Positions 26,487-33,852 of a stretch of DNA of 64,000 bases are shown piece by piece. Position 1 is the stretch's first letter. Every line of letters starts with the position of its first letter. The stretch is from an uncultured Christensenellaceae bacterium. Lineage in GTDB: Bacteria > Bacillota > Clostridia > Christensenellales > Borkfalkiaceae. The notes beneath the pieces were generated by a model. That model had not been told where the DNA came from. It saw only the letters and a list, made by a program, of their open reading frames with translations, and searched no databases. The stretch is from positions 248,001 to 312,000 of the forward strand of contig CAJULB010000003.1 of assembly GCA_910587005.1 (NCBI GenBank). The letters run 5' to 3'. A program made the position numbers and the translations under genes.

Positions 26487-27598
26487 AAAACGTTCTGACG
26501 ATAGTAAAAAAGGAATTTGCCCGCTTTTTCAAGGACAAAAGAATGGTTTTGACGGTATTTTTGCCGGGGTTGCTTATTTTTGCGCTTTATTCCATTTTGG
26601 GCGCGGTTATGAACGAGAAGAACGAGGTGCCCGACGGCTTTAAGCCGTATGCGTATTTCATTGATATGCCCGAGGAGTATTCCGCGCCGCTTGCGGGGCT
26701 TGTGGATTTGTGCGGGGAAGCCCTGACGGAGGAGCAGGCTATGGACAAGGCTGAGGCGGGCGAGCTTGTCGTTGCGAAATATGTGCACGGCAACGATGGC
26801 GCGGCAGACGAAATCCGTATTTTTTATAATTCTTCAAGCAAGGACGCCGCTTTAGGCTACGGCATTTTAAGCGGGCTGTTCGCACAGCTGCAAAATCCAG
26901 ACTTTGTGATAAACAAATCCGCGGACGTAACCTTTGATTTTGCAGAGGACAGCGTTGCCGCAAGCGTGCTTGCTATGCTGATTCCCATGCTTATGTTCTC
27001 GCTTCTGGCGTCCTCGTGCATGGCTGTCGCGCCCGAATCGATTGCGGGCGAAAAGGAAAGGGGTACCATGGCGACAATGCTGATTACACCGATAAGGCGC
27101 TGGCAGCTTGCGCTCGGCAAAATAATAAGTTTGACGTGCTTTGCCATGCTTAGCGGTATTTCAAGCTTCCTCGGCGTAATTTTTTCGCTTCCGAAGCTCG
27201 TCGGCGGGCTTGCGGTTGCGGGCGCGCTGACCTATACGGTAGGCGATTACTTTATGATTTTTGCGCTGATAATTTCGATTGTGTTCGTCATAATCGCGGC
27301 GTTTTCTGTTGTTTCGTGCTTTGCAAAAAGCGTAAAGGAGTCAACATCGCTTATCGGACCTTTAATGATTGTAATTATTCTGTTGGGGTTGGCGTCGTCA
27401 ATGGTTCCGTTCACGTCAATCGGCTACTATTTAATTCCGCTTATGGGCAGCGGAATGGCAGTTTCCTCAATTATGGGTCTGTCGGTAAACGGGCTGGGCG
27501 TGGCTTTGGCGGTTTTATCCAACCTTGTGGCGGCGGCGGGGCTGACCGTTCTGCTCGCGTTTATGTTCACAAGCGAGAGGATAATGTTCAAAAGATAA
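26483..27598 (+). CDS. ABC transporter permease (NatB-like, ABC2 type)
   Basis: 371 residues. One N-terminal membrane helix (VLTVFLPGLLIFALYSILG), a large extracytoplasmic region (~45-165), and then five or six membrane helices with the ABC2 motif AGEKERGTMATMLITPIRRWQLALGKI near residue 185-220. This is the layout of NatB-type export permeases. Partner of the preceding ATPase. Substrate unknown; Na+ or an amphipathic toxic compound are possibilities. Confidence 0.92.
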   Translation: MKNVLTIVKKEFARFFKDKRMVLTVFLPGLLIFALYSILGAVMNEKNEVPDGFKPYAYFIDMPEEYSAPLAGLVDLCGEALTEEQAMDKAEAGELVVAKYVHGNDGAADEIRIFYNSSSKDAALGYGILSGLFAQLQNPDFVINKSADVTFDFAEDSVAASVLAMLIPMLMFSLLASSCMAVAPESIAGEKERGTMATMLITPIRRWQLALGKIISLTCFAMLSGISSFLGVIFSLPKLVGGLAVAGALTYTVGDYFMIFALIISIVFVIIAAFSVVSCFAKSVKESTSLIGPLMIVIILLGLASSMVPFTSIGYYLIPLMGSGMAVSSIMGLSVNGLGVALAVLSNLVAAAGLTVLLAFMFTSERIMFKR

Positions 27599-27615
27599 TT
27601 TAATTATAAAAATAA

Positions 27616-27649
27616 GGCCGTCCGCGCAGAAATTGTTGCGCGGACGGCC
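27616..27649 (+). terminator. Terminator after the ABC exporter
   Basis: GGCCGTCCGCGCA/TGCGCGGACGGCC 13-bp stem with an 8-nt loop. Its core GCCGTCCGCGC recurs in the hairpin at 28927. Confidence 0.75.
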
Positions 27650-27667
27650 GTTCTTATTAAAAAAAAG

Positions 27668-27931
27668 CTGTGCAGTCTTTTTTGCCGAAGCAAACCGAAA
27701 CGTAAACCTTACAGGTAGCTACTCCAAAGCTACCTTATGGCACACCGACGCGACTGTTTAGTGCTGCTACATCCCTGTCCTGACACGGTTCGCAGCTGTC
27801 GGTTGCATAAGACCTTGGCATCAACACCCCTTATAAAGCGCAGCTTTCCATTTGCTTCGTCGGGAAAGACATTCGGTCCTGCTATAGCGGATTGCAGGTA
27901 CAGGGCACCGCTAACTCCCCACTTAGCACAG
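27668..27931 (-). ncRNA. ffs: Signal recognition particle RNA, large Firmicute type
   Basis: On the minus strand the sequence follows Bacillus scRNA closely: GTGCTAAGTGGGGAGTTAGC, GGTGCCCTGTACCTGCAATC, then TGTTGATGCCAAGGTC, and the SRP54-binding domain GTCAGGACAGGGATGTAGCA with a GGGA tetraloop. CTGTGC at the 5' end pairs with GCACAG at the 3' end, and T residues follow. The Alu domain is present, so this is the ~265-nt form with domains I-V rather than 4.5S RNA. Confidence 0.95.
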
Positions 27932-27938
27932 TATAATC

Positions 27939-27967
27939 AGTTTACCAAAAATTCGGCAAAAAGGCAA
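27939..27967 (-). promoter_or_regulatory. Promoter of the SRP RNA
   Basis: Minus-strand TTGCCT (plus 27962-27967), 17-bp spacer and TAAACT (plus 27939-27944) place transcription start at the 5' end of the RNA. Confidence 0.6.
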
Positions 27968-28022
27968 GCGATTTTGCAAACAAGTTAGTCGGGCGCAAAT
28001 TTTGACAAAAAACGTTATTGAC

Positions 28023-28051
28023 TTGACATTTTATTGTCAATACTTTAATAT
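28023..28051 (+). promoter_or_regulatory. Promoter of the Mrp gene with an inverted repeat
   Basis: TTGACA (28023-28028), 17-bp spacer, TAATAT (28046-28051). TTGACA...TGTCAA (28023-28040) forms a dyad over the -35 box, which may be a regulator site. Confidence 0.7.
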
Positions 28052-28077
28052 ATATCAAAATGAAAAGGCGGTAAATT

Positions 28078-28911
28078 ATGGCAGAAAACTGTTCACACGA
28101 TTGTTCTTCGTGCGGGGAAAACTGTTCTTCGCGCGATAAAAAAAGTTTATTGAAAAGCCCTCACCAAATGAGCGATATAAAAAAGGTAATAGCCGTTGTT
28201 TCGGGCAAGGGCGGTGTAGGCAAGTCTATGACGTGCGCTCTGCTTGCGGCGGCGGCTCAGGATAAAGGTCAGGTAACCGCGGTTATGGACGCAGATATAA
28301 CCGGCCCTTCAATTCCCAAAATGTTCGGCGTGCACGAGCGCGCTATGGGCAGTGAAACGGGCATACTTCCCGTAGTCACGGAAGGAGGGGTACAGGTTAT
28401 GTCTATGAACGTACTGCTCGAAAACGAGGCGGAGCCTGTCGTTTGGCGCGGTTCACTTATTTCGGGCACGGTTTTGCAGTTCTGGACGGACGTTATCTGG
28501 ACGGGGGTGGACGTAATGTTTATAGATATGCCCCCCGGCACGGGCGACGTTCCGCTTACGGTTTTCCAAAGCATACCCGTAGACGGAATAGTTATCGTAA
28601 CAACCCCGCAGGATTTGGTCGGTATGATTGTGCAGAAGGCTGTAAATATGGCGCAGATGATGAACGTGCCTATTTTGGGCATTGTCGAGAATATGAGCTA
28701 TATCAAATGCCCCGACTGCGGACGCAGGATTTCGGTTTTCGGTGAAAGCGGGGTAGACGCGCTCGCGCTCGAACACGGTATACCTGCCGTGGCTAAACTT
28801 CCCATAGACCCCGAACTTACCAAAGCCGCGGACAGCGGAAATATAGAAAATTTGGAAAACAACCCGCTGAACGGATTTTTGGATAAAATTATAAAGCAGA
28901 TTAAAAAGTAA
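28078..28911 (+). CDS. Mrp/NBP35-family iron-sulfur carrier ATPase
   Basis: 277 residues. A Cys-rich N-terminus (HDCSSCGENCSS), deviant Walker A VSGKGGVGKSM (~45), Walker B-like MFIDMPPGTGD (~145), and KCPDCGRRI (~220), the CxxC that bridges a labile [4Fe-4S] cluster between subunits. Mrp/ApbC proteins deliver Fe-S clusters to apo-enzymes. An N-terminal metal-binding extension of this kind is common in clostridial homologues. AAGGCGG precedes the ATG. Monocistronic between a promoter and a strong hairpin. Confidence 0.93.
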   Translation: MAENCSHDCSSCGENCSSRDKKSLLKSPHQMSDIKKVIAVVSGKGGVGKSMTCALLAAAAQDKGQVTAVMDADITGPSIPKMFGVHERAMGSETGILPVVTEGGVQVMSMNVLLENEAEPVVWRGSLISGTVLQFWTDVIWTGVDVMFIDMPPGTGDVPLTVFQSIPVDGIVIVTTPQDLVGMIVQKAVNMAQMMNVPILGIVENMSYIKCPDCGRRISVFGESGVDALALEHGIPAVAKLPIDPELTKAADSGNIENLENNPLNGFLDKIIKQIKK

Positions 28912-28926
28912 TAGGGCAAAATATAA

Positions 28927-28962
28927 AAGCCGTCCGCGCTTAATTTTAAGCGCGGACGGCTT
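28927..28962. terminator. Terminator between Mrp gene and the minus-strand pair
   Basis: AAGCCGTCCGCGCTTAA and its complement form a 17-bp perfect stem with a 2-nt loop between two converging genes. Confidence 0.75.
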
Positions 28963-28966
28963 GTTG

Positions 28967-29701
28967 CTAATTTAAATCTTTTTTTTCGGGCAGATATTTC
29001 CAGTAGCGCACGGGCATATAGCCTTTCATCTGCTTTTCGTGGGGGCGCTCGGTGATATTTACCGACTTGTAATACTTTTTCCAAAGCGTTTCAAACGTTT
29101 TTTCGTATTCGGAAAGATAAATTTCCGCTTCGCCCGCGTAGCCCATAATCCATTCGTGACCGTTATACATTCCCGCTATTTTGCGCTTTAAATCGTGAAT
29201 GACAAACCGCTCGCTTTTAAATCTTTCCGCAAAGTGCGGCATTAAAAGCTCGGTTATATCGTTGTCTGGCGAATAGGGGGCGTAAAATGTTCCGTTTGCG
29301 CTTTCCATAAACCTTAAAAACCCTTTCAGTCTGTGCGTTTCGCCCGTAACCTTATATAGAATATCGTTGAATTCCACAACCTCGGGCATATTGTAAGCTT
29401 TTTTAACGGGCGACTGCTTAGCTGTAAGCGCCTTAATATACTCAAAAGCGGTCTGTTCTTTCAGACTGTCGCAGCTTCTCAGGACAAGCGAAATATCGGC
29501 AAGCGCCTCGCTGTCGCAACGGTAAATTCCGCGCTGAACGCGTTCGCTCTTTTCTTTGTCCGTTTCAACGCGCACAATTTCGCTGTCCAAGGAAAGCTGA
29601 ACTTCGTTATTCGACGTTATTATACAGTCTTTTGTTTTGAATGCGTCGAAAACGGCGGTAAAAAAACCGTCCGCCGAACCGTCGCAAATAAAAATTTTCA
29701 T
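28967..29701 (-). CDS. TIGR03915-type putative DNA repair/metabolism protein
   Basis: 244 residues: ICDGSADGFFTAVFDAF at the N-terminus, ETHRLKGFLRF in the middle, YYKSVNITERPHEKQMKGYMPVRYWKYLPE at the end. These match the family always found beside the TIGR03916 radical-SAM protein, sometimes fused to a uracil-DNA glycosylase domain. A role in DNA repair is proposed from gene context only. It follows its partner by 45 nt on the minus strand. Confidence 0.85.
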   Translation of the reverse strand: MKIFICDGSADGFFTAVFDAFKTKDCIITSNNEVQLSLDSEIVRVETDKEKSERVQRGIYRCDSEALADISLVLRSCDSLKEQTAFEYIKALTAKQSPVKKAYNMPEVVEFNDILYKVTGETHRLKGFLRFMESANGTFYAPYSPDNDITELLMPHFAERFKSERFVIHDLKRKIAGMYNGHEWIMGYAGEAEIYLSEYEKTFETLWKKYYKSVNITERPHEKQMKGYMPVRYWKYLPEKKDLN

Positions 29702-29746
29702 AAATTACCGCATAAGTGCAAAAAAAGCGCGTTTTTGCACAGTTAA

Positions 29747-31000
29747 TTATATATTTCCCGTGAGAGCGGAAAGGGCGGTAGAGGTTTCCGAAAACATTGA
29801 AATCTGCTCGCTTACCTCGTGCGAACCGTCTATAAGCAGTGCGGTATGCACTCTTGCAAAGCTGTCCGCGCCGTAAAATTTGCCCTTGCAAGTTATAAAG
29901 TGTTTTGCTCTCTTCAATACTATGCGCATTTTTGCAAGATTTTCGTAGTTCAAAGCGGAAAATTTTCTTGCTTCAATAATTTTATATGCGCTTTTTGCGC
30001 CTATCCCCGGAACACGCAACAGCATTTCCAGCGGCGCGGTATTAATTTCAACGGGGAACAACTGCATATTTCTTAAAGCCCATGCGCATTTCGGGTCGTA
30101 TTCGGGCGAAAGGTTTTCGTTTTCCGCGCAAATTTCGTCTACGTCAAAGCCGTAATAACGTATCAGCCAGTCCGCCTGATATAAGCGGTGTTCTCTCAAA
30201 AGCCCCGCGCCGACCGTCGGCAGCTTACTGCTTTGCACCACGGGGATATAAGAGGAGTAGTAAACTCTTTTCAAATTCATATTTCTGTACAGCGCCTCGG
30301 TCAGCTTCAAAATCTGTCCGTCGCTTTCGGGCGATGCGCCTATAATCATCTGCGTGGTCTGTCCCGCGGGCAAAACGCGTCTGCGCATATTGTTCAGTTT
30401 TTCGTAATCAATCGCCTCTTTAAGGCTTTTCATGGGCAGAATAAGGCTGTTCTTCGTCTTTTGCGGCGCTAAAAGCTTCAATGATTTTTCGCTGGGCAGT
30501 TCTATGTTATAGCTCATTCTGTCAACAATGCGCGCCGCTTTCATAATCAGCGCGTCGTCAGCGTGCGGTATGCCCTTCAAATGAATATATCCGTTGAAAT
30601 TGTAAACCTTTCTCAGCTTTGTTACCGTTTCGGTCAACAGCTCCATTGTGCGGTTGGGGGTATCGAAAACGGCGGAGGACAGAAAAAGCCCCTCAATATA
30701 ATTCCGCTTGTAAAAATTTATAGTCAGCTCGCAAATTTCGTCGGGCGTAATTCTTGCGCGGCGCACGTCCGCGCTCTTGCGGTTGGGGCAGTACTCGCAG
30801 TCGTACTGACATTCGTTGCTCATTAAAATTTTCAACAGTGAAACGCACCGTCCGTCGGGTGTGAACGAGTGGCATATTCCGCCGGCCGAGCCGTTTCCAA
30901 GTCCGCCGGCGCGGTTCTTTCTTGACGAGCCGGAGGATGAGCAGGAAACGTCGTATTTCGCGCTTTCGGTTAAAATTTCAAGTCTTTCAGGGTCCAGCAT
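29747..31000 (-). CDS. TIGR03916-type radical SAM protein with helix-hairpin-helix
   Basis: About 417 residues. The radical SAM cluster motif CQYDCEYC lies near residue 64, and a helix-hairpin-helix LRVPGIGAKSAYKII near residue 325 suggests DNA contact. AKYDVSCSSSGSS near the N-terminus is typical. The start is placed at the ATG giving MLDPERLEIL; an upstream TTG adds eight residues. The product pairs with the TIGR03915 protein. The reaction is not known; a DNA modification or repair function is inferred from the HhH domain and gene linkage. Confidence 0.88.
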   Translation of the reverse strand: MLDPERLEILTESAKYDVSCSSSGSSRKNRAGGLGNGSAGGICHSFTPDGRCVSLLKILMSNECQYDCEYCPNRKSADVRRARITPDEICELTINFYKRNYIEGLFLSSAVFDTPNRTMELLTETVTKLRKVYNFNGYIHLKGIPHADDALIMKAARIVDRMSYNIELPSEKSLKLLAPQKTKNSLILPMKSLKEAIDYEKLNNMRRRVLPAGQTTQMIIGASPESDGQILKLTEALYRNMNLKRVYYSSYIPVVQSSKLPTVGAGLLREHRLYQADWLIRYYGFDVDEICAENENLSPEYDPKCAWALRNMQLFPVEINTAPLEMLLRVPGIGAKSAYKIIEARKFSALNYENLAKMRIVLKRAKHFITCKGKFYGADSFARVHTALLIDGSHEVSEQISMFSETSTALSALTGNI

Positions 31001-31081
31001 AATGTTTTTACCAAAAATAAACAAATGTTTACAAATTTATTTTACCACCCCGAGCGCGCGTTTGTCAATAATTTTTGCGCA

Positions 31082-31110
31082 TTGACTTGTAAAAAAATTT
31101 ATGGTAGACT
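31082..31110 (+). promoter_or_regulatory. Promoter predicted to give a leaderless GNAT transcript
   Basis: TTGACT (31082-31087), 17-bp spacer, TAGACT (31105-31110). The ATG at 31117 begins 6 nt after the -10 box. Confidence 0.72.
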
Positions 31111-31116
31111 TTGTTT

Positions 31117-31468
31117 ATGCTTGAATTGAAGCAAACGGCAAGCGGCGGTTACGGCTATAAAATTATGTATAACGGAAAGGAGGTCGGCGTAATTGAGTGT
31201 AAGGACTTCTGGGAAGGTATGCCGTATCTAAGCCTTATAAAAATAATTCCCGAATACAGAGGAAAGGGCGTGGGCGCGCGGGCTTGTCGGCTTGCTTGAA
31301 AAGCTTATAAAGGAGCGCGGATGTAAAGCCTTGCTTACCTCAACGCAGTCGGACGAGCGCGGGCAGTTCTTTTACCGCAAAACGGGCTTTAAAAAAAGCG
31401 GTTGTCTTATACTTGAAAACACTCCGCTTTCACAGCCTATGGAATTATTTTTTATAAAAACGCTGTAA
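31117..31468 (+). pseudogene. GNAT acetyltransferase, broken by a one-base insertion
   Basis: The frame from ATG 31117 encodes MLELKQTASGG...MPYLSLIKIIPEYRGKGVG, where RGKGVG is the acetyl-CoA pyrophosphate loop, then hits TGA at 31297-31299. The continuation LVGLLEKLIKERG...QFFYRKTGFKKSG lies in the next frame and ends at 31468. An extra base in the GCGCGCGGG run just after the loop explains the break. Restored length would be ~116 residues. Either a recent inactivation or an assembly error; the rest shows no further decay, which favours one of these over old pseudogene status. Confidence 0.82.
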
Positions 31469-31499
31469 ATTTCACAAACATTTCATAATAACGTTAAAT

Positions 31500-31529
31500 T
31501 TGCTTAAACAGTGCGGTTTATGATATAAA
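31500..31529 (+). promoter_or_regulatory. Promoter of the two-component operon
   Basis: TTGCTT (31500-31505), 18-bp spacer, TATAAA (31524-31529). Just upstream, TTTCACAAACATTTCAT contains an 11-nt-spaced direct repeat of the kind bound by OmpR/PhoB regulators. Confidence 0.55.
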
Positions 31530-31553
31530 CAGCAAATACTTTTTGGAGATTTT

Positions 31554-32216
31554 ATGAAAGTACTTATTGTAGACGATGAAGAAATGATAAGGGGCGTACT
31601 TAAAGAGTACGTCGAGTTCGAGGGCGGTACCGCTTTCGAGGCGGAGGACGGTATGCAGGCTGTAAGGCTGTGCCGTGATAACGATTTCGACATAATTTTA
31701 ATGGACGTTATGATGCCCAAGCTCGACGGTTTTTCCGCCGTTAAGGAAATTAAAAAAATAAAAAATATCCCCGTAATTATGCTTTCGGCGCGCGGGGAGG
31801 AATACGACAAGCTTTTCGGCTTTGAAATCGGCGCGGACGATTACGTGACGAAGCCGTTTTCGCCCAAGGAGGTTATGGCGCGTATACATGCGGTTTTAAA
31901 GCGCTCCTCGCAGGAGAACGTGAACGACGTGGTGACGTTCGAAGGGCTTACTATCGATATGGTCGGGCGCAATGTGTACGTTGACGGAGAAAAAGCCGAG
32001 CTCACGCCCAAGGAATATGAGATTTTATTCTATTTCGTAAAAAACAAGAGCATTGCGCTAACGCGTGAAAAGCTTTTGATGGACGTGTGGGGCTTTGATT
32101 TTTACGGCGACGACAGAACGGTGGATACGCACATAAAAATGCTGCGCTCCAACTTAAAGCAGTACAGAAAGTTTATTGTAACGCTCCGCGGATTAGGGTA
32201 TAAGTTTGAAGTCTGA
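31554..32216 (+). CDS. OmpR/PhoB-family response regulator
   Basis: 220 residues. Receiver domain 1-118 with acidic pocket VDDEE, phosphoacceptor Asp in ILMDVMMPKLDG (~52) and the conserved Lys in VTKPFSP (~101). A winged-helix DNA-binding domain (~125-220) holds LTPKEYEILFYF and DDRTVDTHIKMLRSNL. It has a GGAG ribosome binding site. It overlaps the histidine kinase gene by 11 nt. The signal is unknown; the downstream ABC exporter pair is a candidate target. Confidence 0.95.
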   Translation: MKVLIVDDEEMIRGVLKEYVEFEGGTAFEAEDGMQAVRLCRDNDFDIILMDVMMPKLDGFSAVKEIKKIKNIPVIMLSARGEEYDKLFGFEIGADDYVTKPFSPKEVMARIHAVLKRSSQENVNDVVTFEGLTIDMVGRNVYVDGEKAELTPKEYEILFYFVKNKSIALTREKLLMDVWGFDFYGDDRTVDTHIKMLRSNLKQYRKFIVTLRGLGYKFEV

Positions 32217-33651
32217 AAAATTGCAAAAGCTTAAAAATTTAAGAAAGCCCCGAAGCGTAAACCTCGCAATGTGGGGCTATTTCTGCTTGCTTGCGTTTTT
32301 TTTGATACTGCTTGTAGAGCTTGTGTTTTATATAGTGGTCGCGGGCACCTTCGAGGACAAAGCGTGCGAAAGAATCAACGCTATTTGCAACGAAGCCGTA
32401 CGCGAGGTGGAAGTCAATCCCGACGGGCTGAATAAAACCATTTTCCGTTACAGAAGCGAGGGTGTAAACGTATATCTGCTTGACGGGGACGGAGGCATTA
32501 TTTCGCCTTCGGACGCGGAAGCGCTTGAAAAAGAGGCTTTGGACGCAAACTTTTTGCAAATGATTAAATCGCGTCTTGACGCGAGCGGAAAAACAGACGT
32601 CTTTCATTACGGAATGGATATAAATCTGGCGAAGCAGGTAAATTATAAGGGGCAGACGTCGTACGTGCTTGTAACCTATTCGCTGAAAATAGTGCATCAG
32701 ACGGTTAAAACCCTTCAAATTTACCTTATAATCGTCGGAGTTATCGTTTTGCTGGTTTCCTTGCTTGTAACTTACGTTTTTTCGCAAAAGCTTACGCGCG
32801 GGCTTAAAAGTATGTCGGATACGGCTGTGAAGCTTGCGGAGGGCGATTACACCGTCAAATTCACCAATGCGGACTATACCGAAATGGCTCAGCTTTCGGA
32901 CACGCTTAACTACGTCCGCGACGAGGTGAAAAAGAGCGGCGACTTCCAGCGGGAAATTCTTGCAAACGTTTCGCACGATTTAAAAACTCCGCTTACAATG
33001 ATAAAAGCGTACGCTTCGATGATTAAGGAAATTTCGGGCGACAATAAGGAAAAGCGCGAAAAGCATTTACAGGTTATTATAGACGAAGCCGACCGCCTTG
33101 CGGGGCTTGTAAACGACGTTTTAAGCGTTTCAAAAATGCAGTCGAATATAGAAGAAATCAACTTCAAGGTTTTCAATCTTACCGAGCTTGTCTACGGCAT
33201 AATAAACCGCTTCGGCTACTTGCAGGAGGCGCAGGGCTATACTTTTATGGTCGATATAGACAAGGATTTGTATACCCGCGCGGACGAGGAAAAGATAAGT
33301 CAGGTTATTTACAATCTTTTGGGCAACGCCGCAAACTATACGGGCGAAGATAAAACCGTTTATATAAGCTTAAAATCGGATTTGGAGGGCAAGCGCATTA
33401 AGTTTGCCGTGCGCGATACGGGTAAAGGCATTGCCAAAGAAGATTTGTCTGAAATCTGGGACAGATATTACCGCGTAAAGGAAAACCATCAGCGCCCCGT
33501 AAAGGGTACGGGACTGGGACTGAATATTGTAAAGGTTATATTGCAGAACCACTCTTTCGACTTCGGCGTTGACAGCGCTTTGGGTGAAGGTTCGGCTTTC
33601 TGGGTGGATTTCCCCGCAGTACCCGCCGAAATAGAAATAGACGGACAGTAA
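32206..33651 (+). CDS. Sensor histidine kinase with HAMP domain
   Basis: 481 residues. Two membrane helices (~28-50 and ~170-190) flank an extracytoplasmic sensor of ~115 residues. A HAMP domain (~190-240) leads to HisKA with the phospho-His in NVSHDLKTPLTMI (~256). The HATPase domain has NLLGNAANYT, DTGKGI and GTGLGLNIVK. It starts at TTG inside the regulator gene, so the two are coupled. Ligand unknown; no cysteine-rich or recognised sensor fold is visible. Confidence 0.95.
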   Translation: MKSEKLQKLKNLRKPRSVNLAMWGYFCLLAFFLILLVELVFYIVVAGTFEDKACERINAICNEAVREVEVNPDGLNKTIFRYRSEGVNVYLLDGDGGIISPSDAEALEKEALDANFLQMIKSRLDASGKTDVFHYGMDINLAKQVNYKGQTSYVLVTYSLKIVHQTVKTLQIYLIIVGVIVLLVSLLVTYVFSQKLTRGLKSMSDTAVKLAEGDYTVKFTNADYTEMAQLSDTLNYVRDEVKKSGDFQREILANVSHDLKTPLTMIKAYASMIKEISGDNKEKREKHLQVIIDEADRLAGLVNDVLSVSKMQSNIEEINFKVFNLTELVYGIINRFGYLQEAQGYTFMVDIDKDLYTRADEEKISQVIYNLLGNAANYTGEDKTVYISLKSDLEGKRIKFAVRDTGKGIAKEDLSEIWDRYYRVKENHQRPVKGTGLGLNIVKVILQNHSFDFGVDSALGEGSAFWVDFPAVPAEIEIDGQ

Positions 33652-33668
33652 TTATATGTATATCGGTT

Positions 33669-33707
33669 AAGCCGTGCGCGCTTTACGTAAAGCGCGCACG
33701 GCTTTTT
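33669..33707 (+). terminator. Terminator of the two-component operon
   Basis: AAGCCGTGCGCGCTTTAC followed at once by its reverse complement, an 18-bp perfect stem, then T5. Confidence 0.85.
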
Positions 33708-33852
33708 AATTTTAACCGCATAATAAATTTACACAAATATGAAAATTTGATAAAAATTTACAAATAAATTGAGTGATAAATTTACAAACTTAACGGAATA
33801 TAGTATCATAGTATGGTATTATCGCAATCAAGGAGTGTTTAAAACAAACGTA

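Noticed and set aside
27737..27988. 83-codon plus-strand ORF at 27737
   Set aside because: It is antisense to the SRP RNA, which is clearly identified by its conserved domains.
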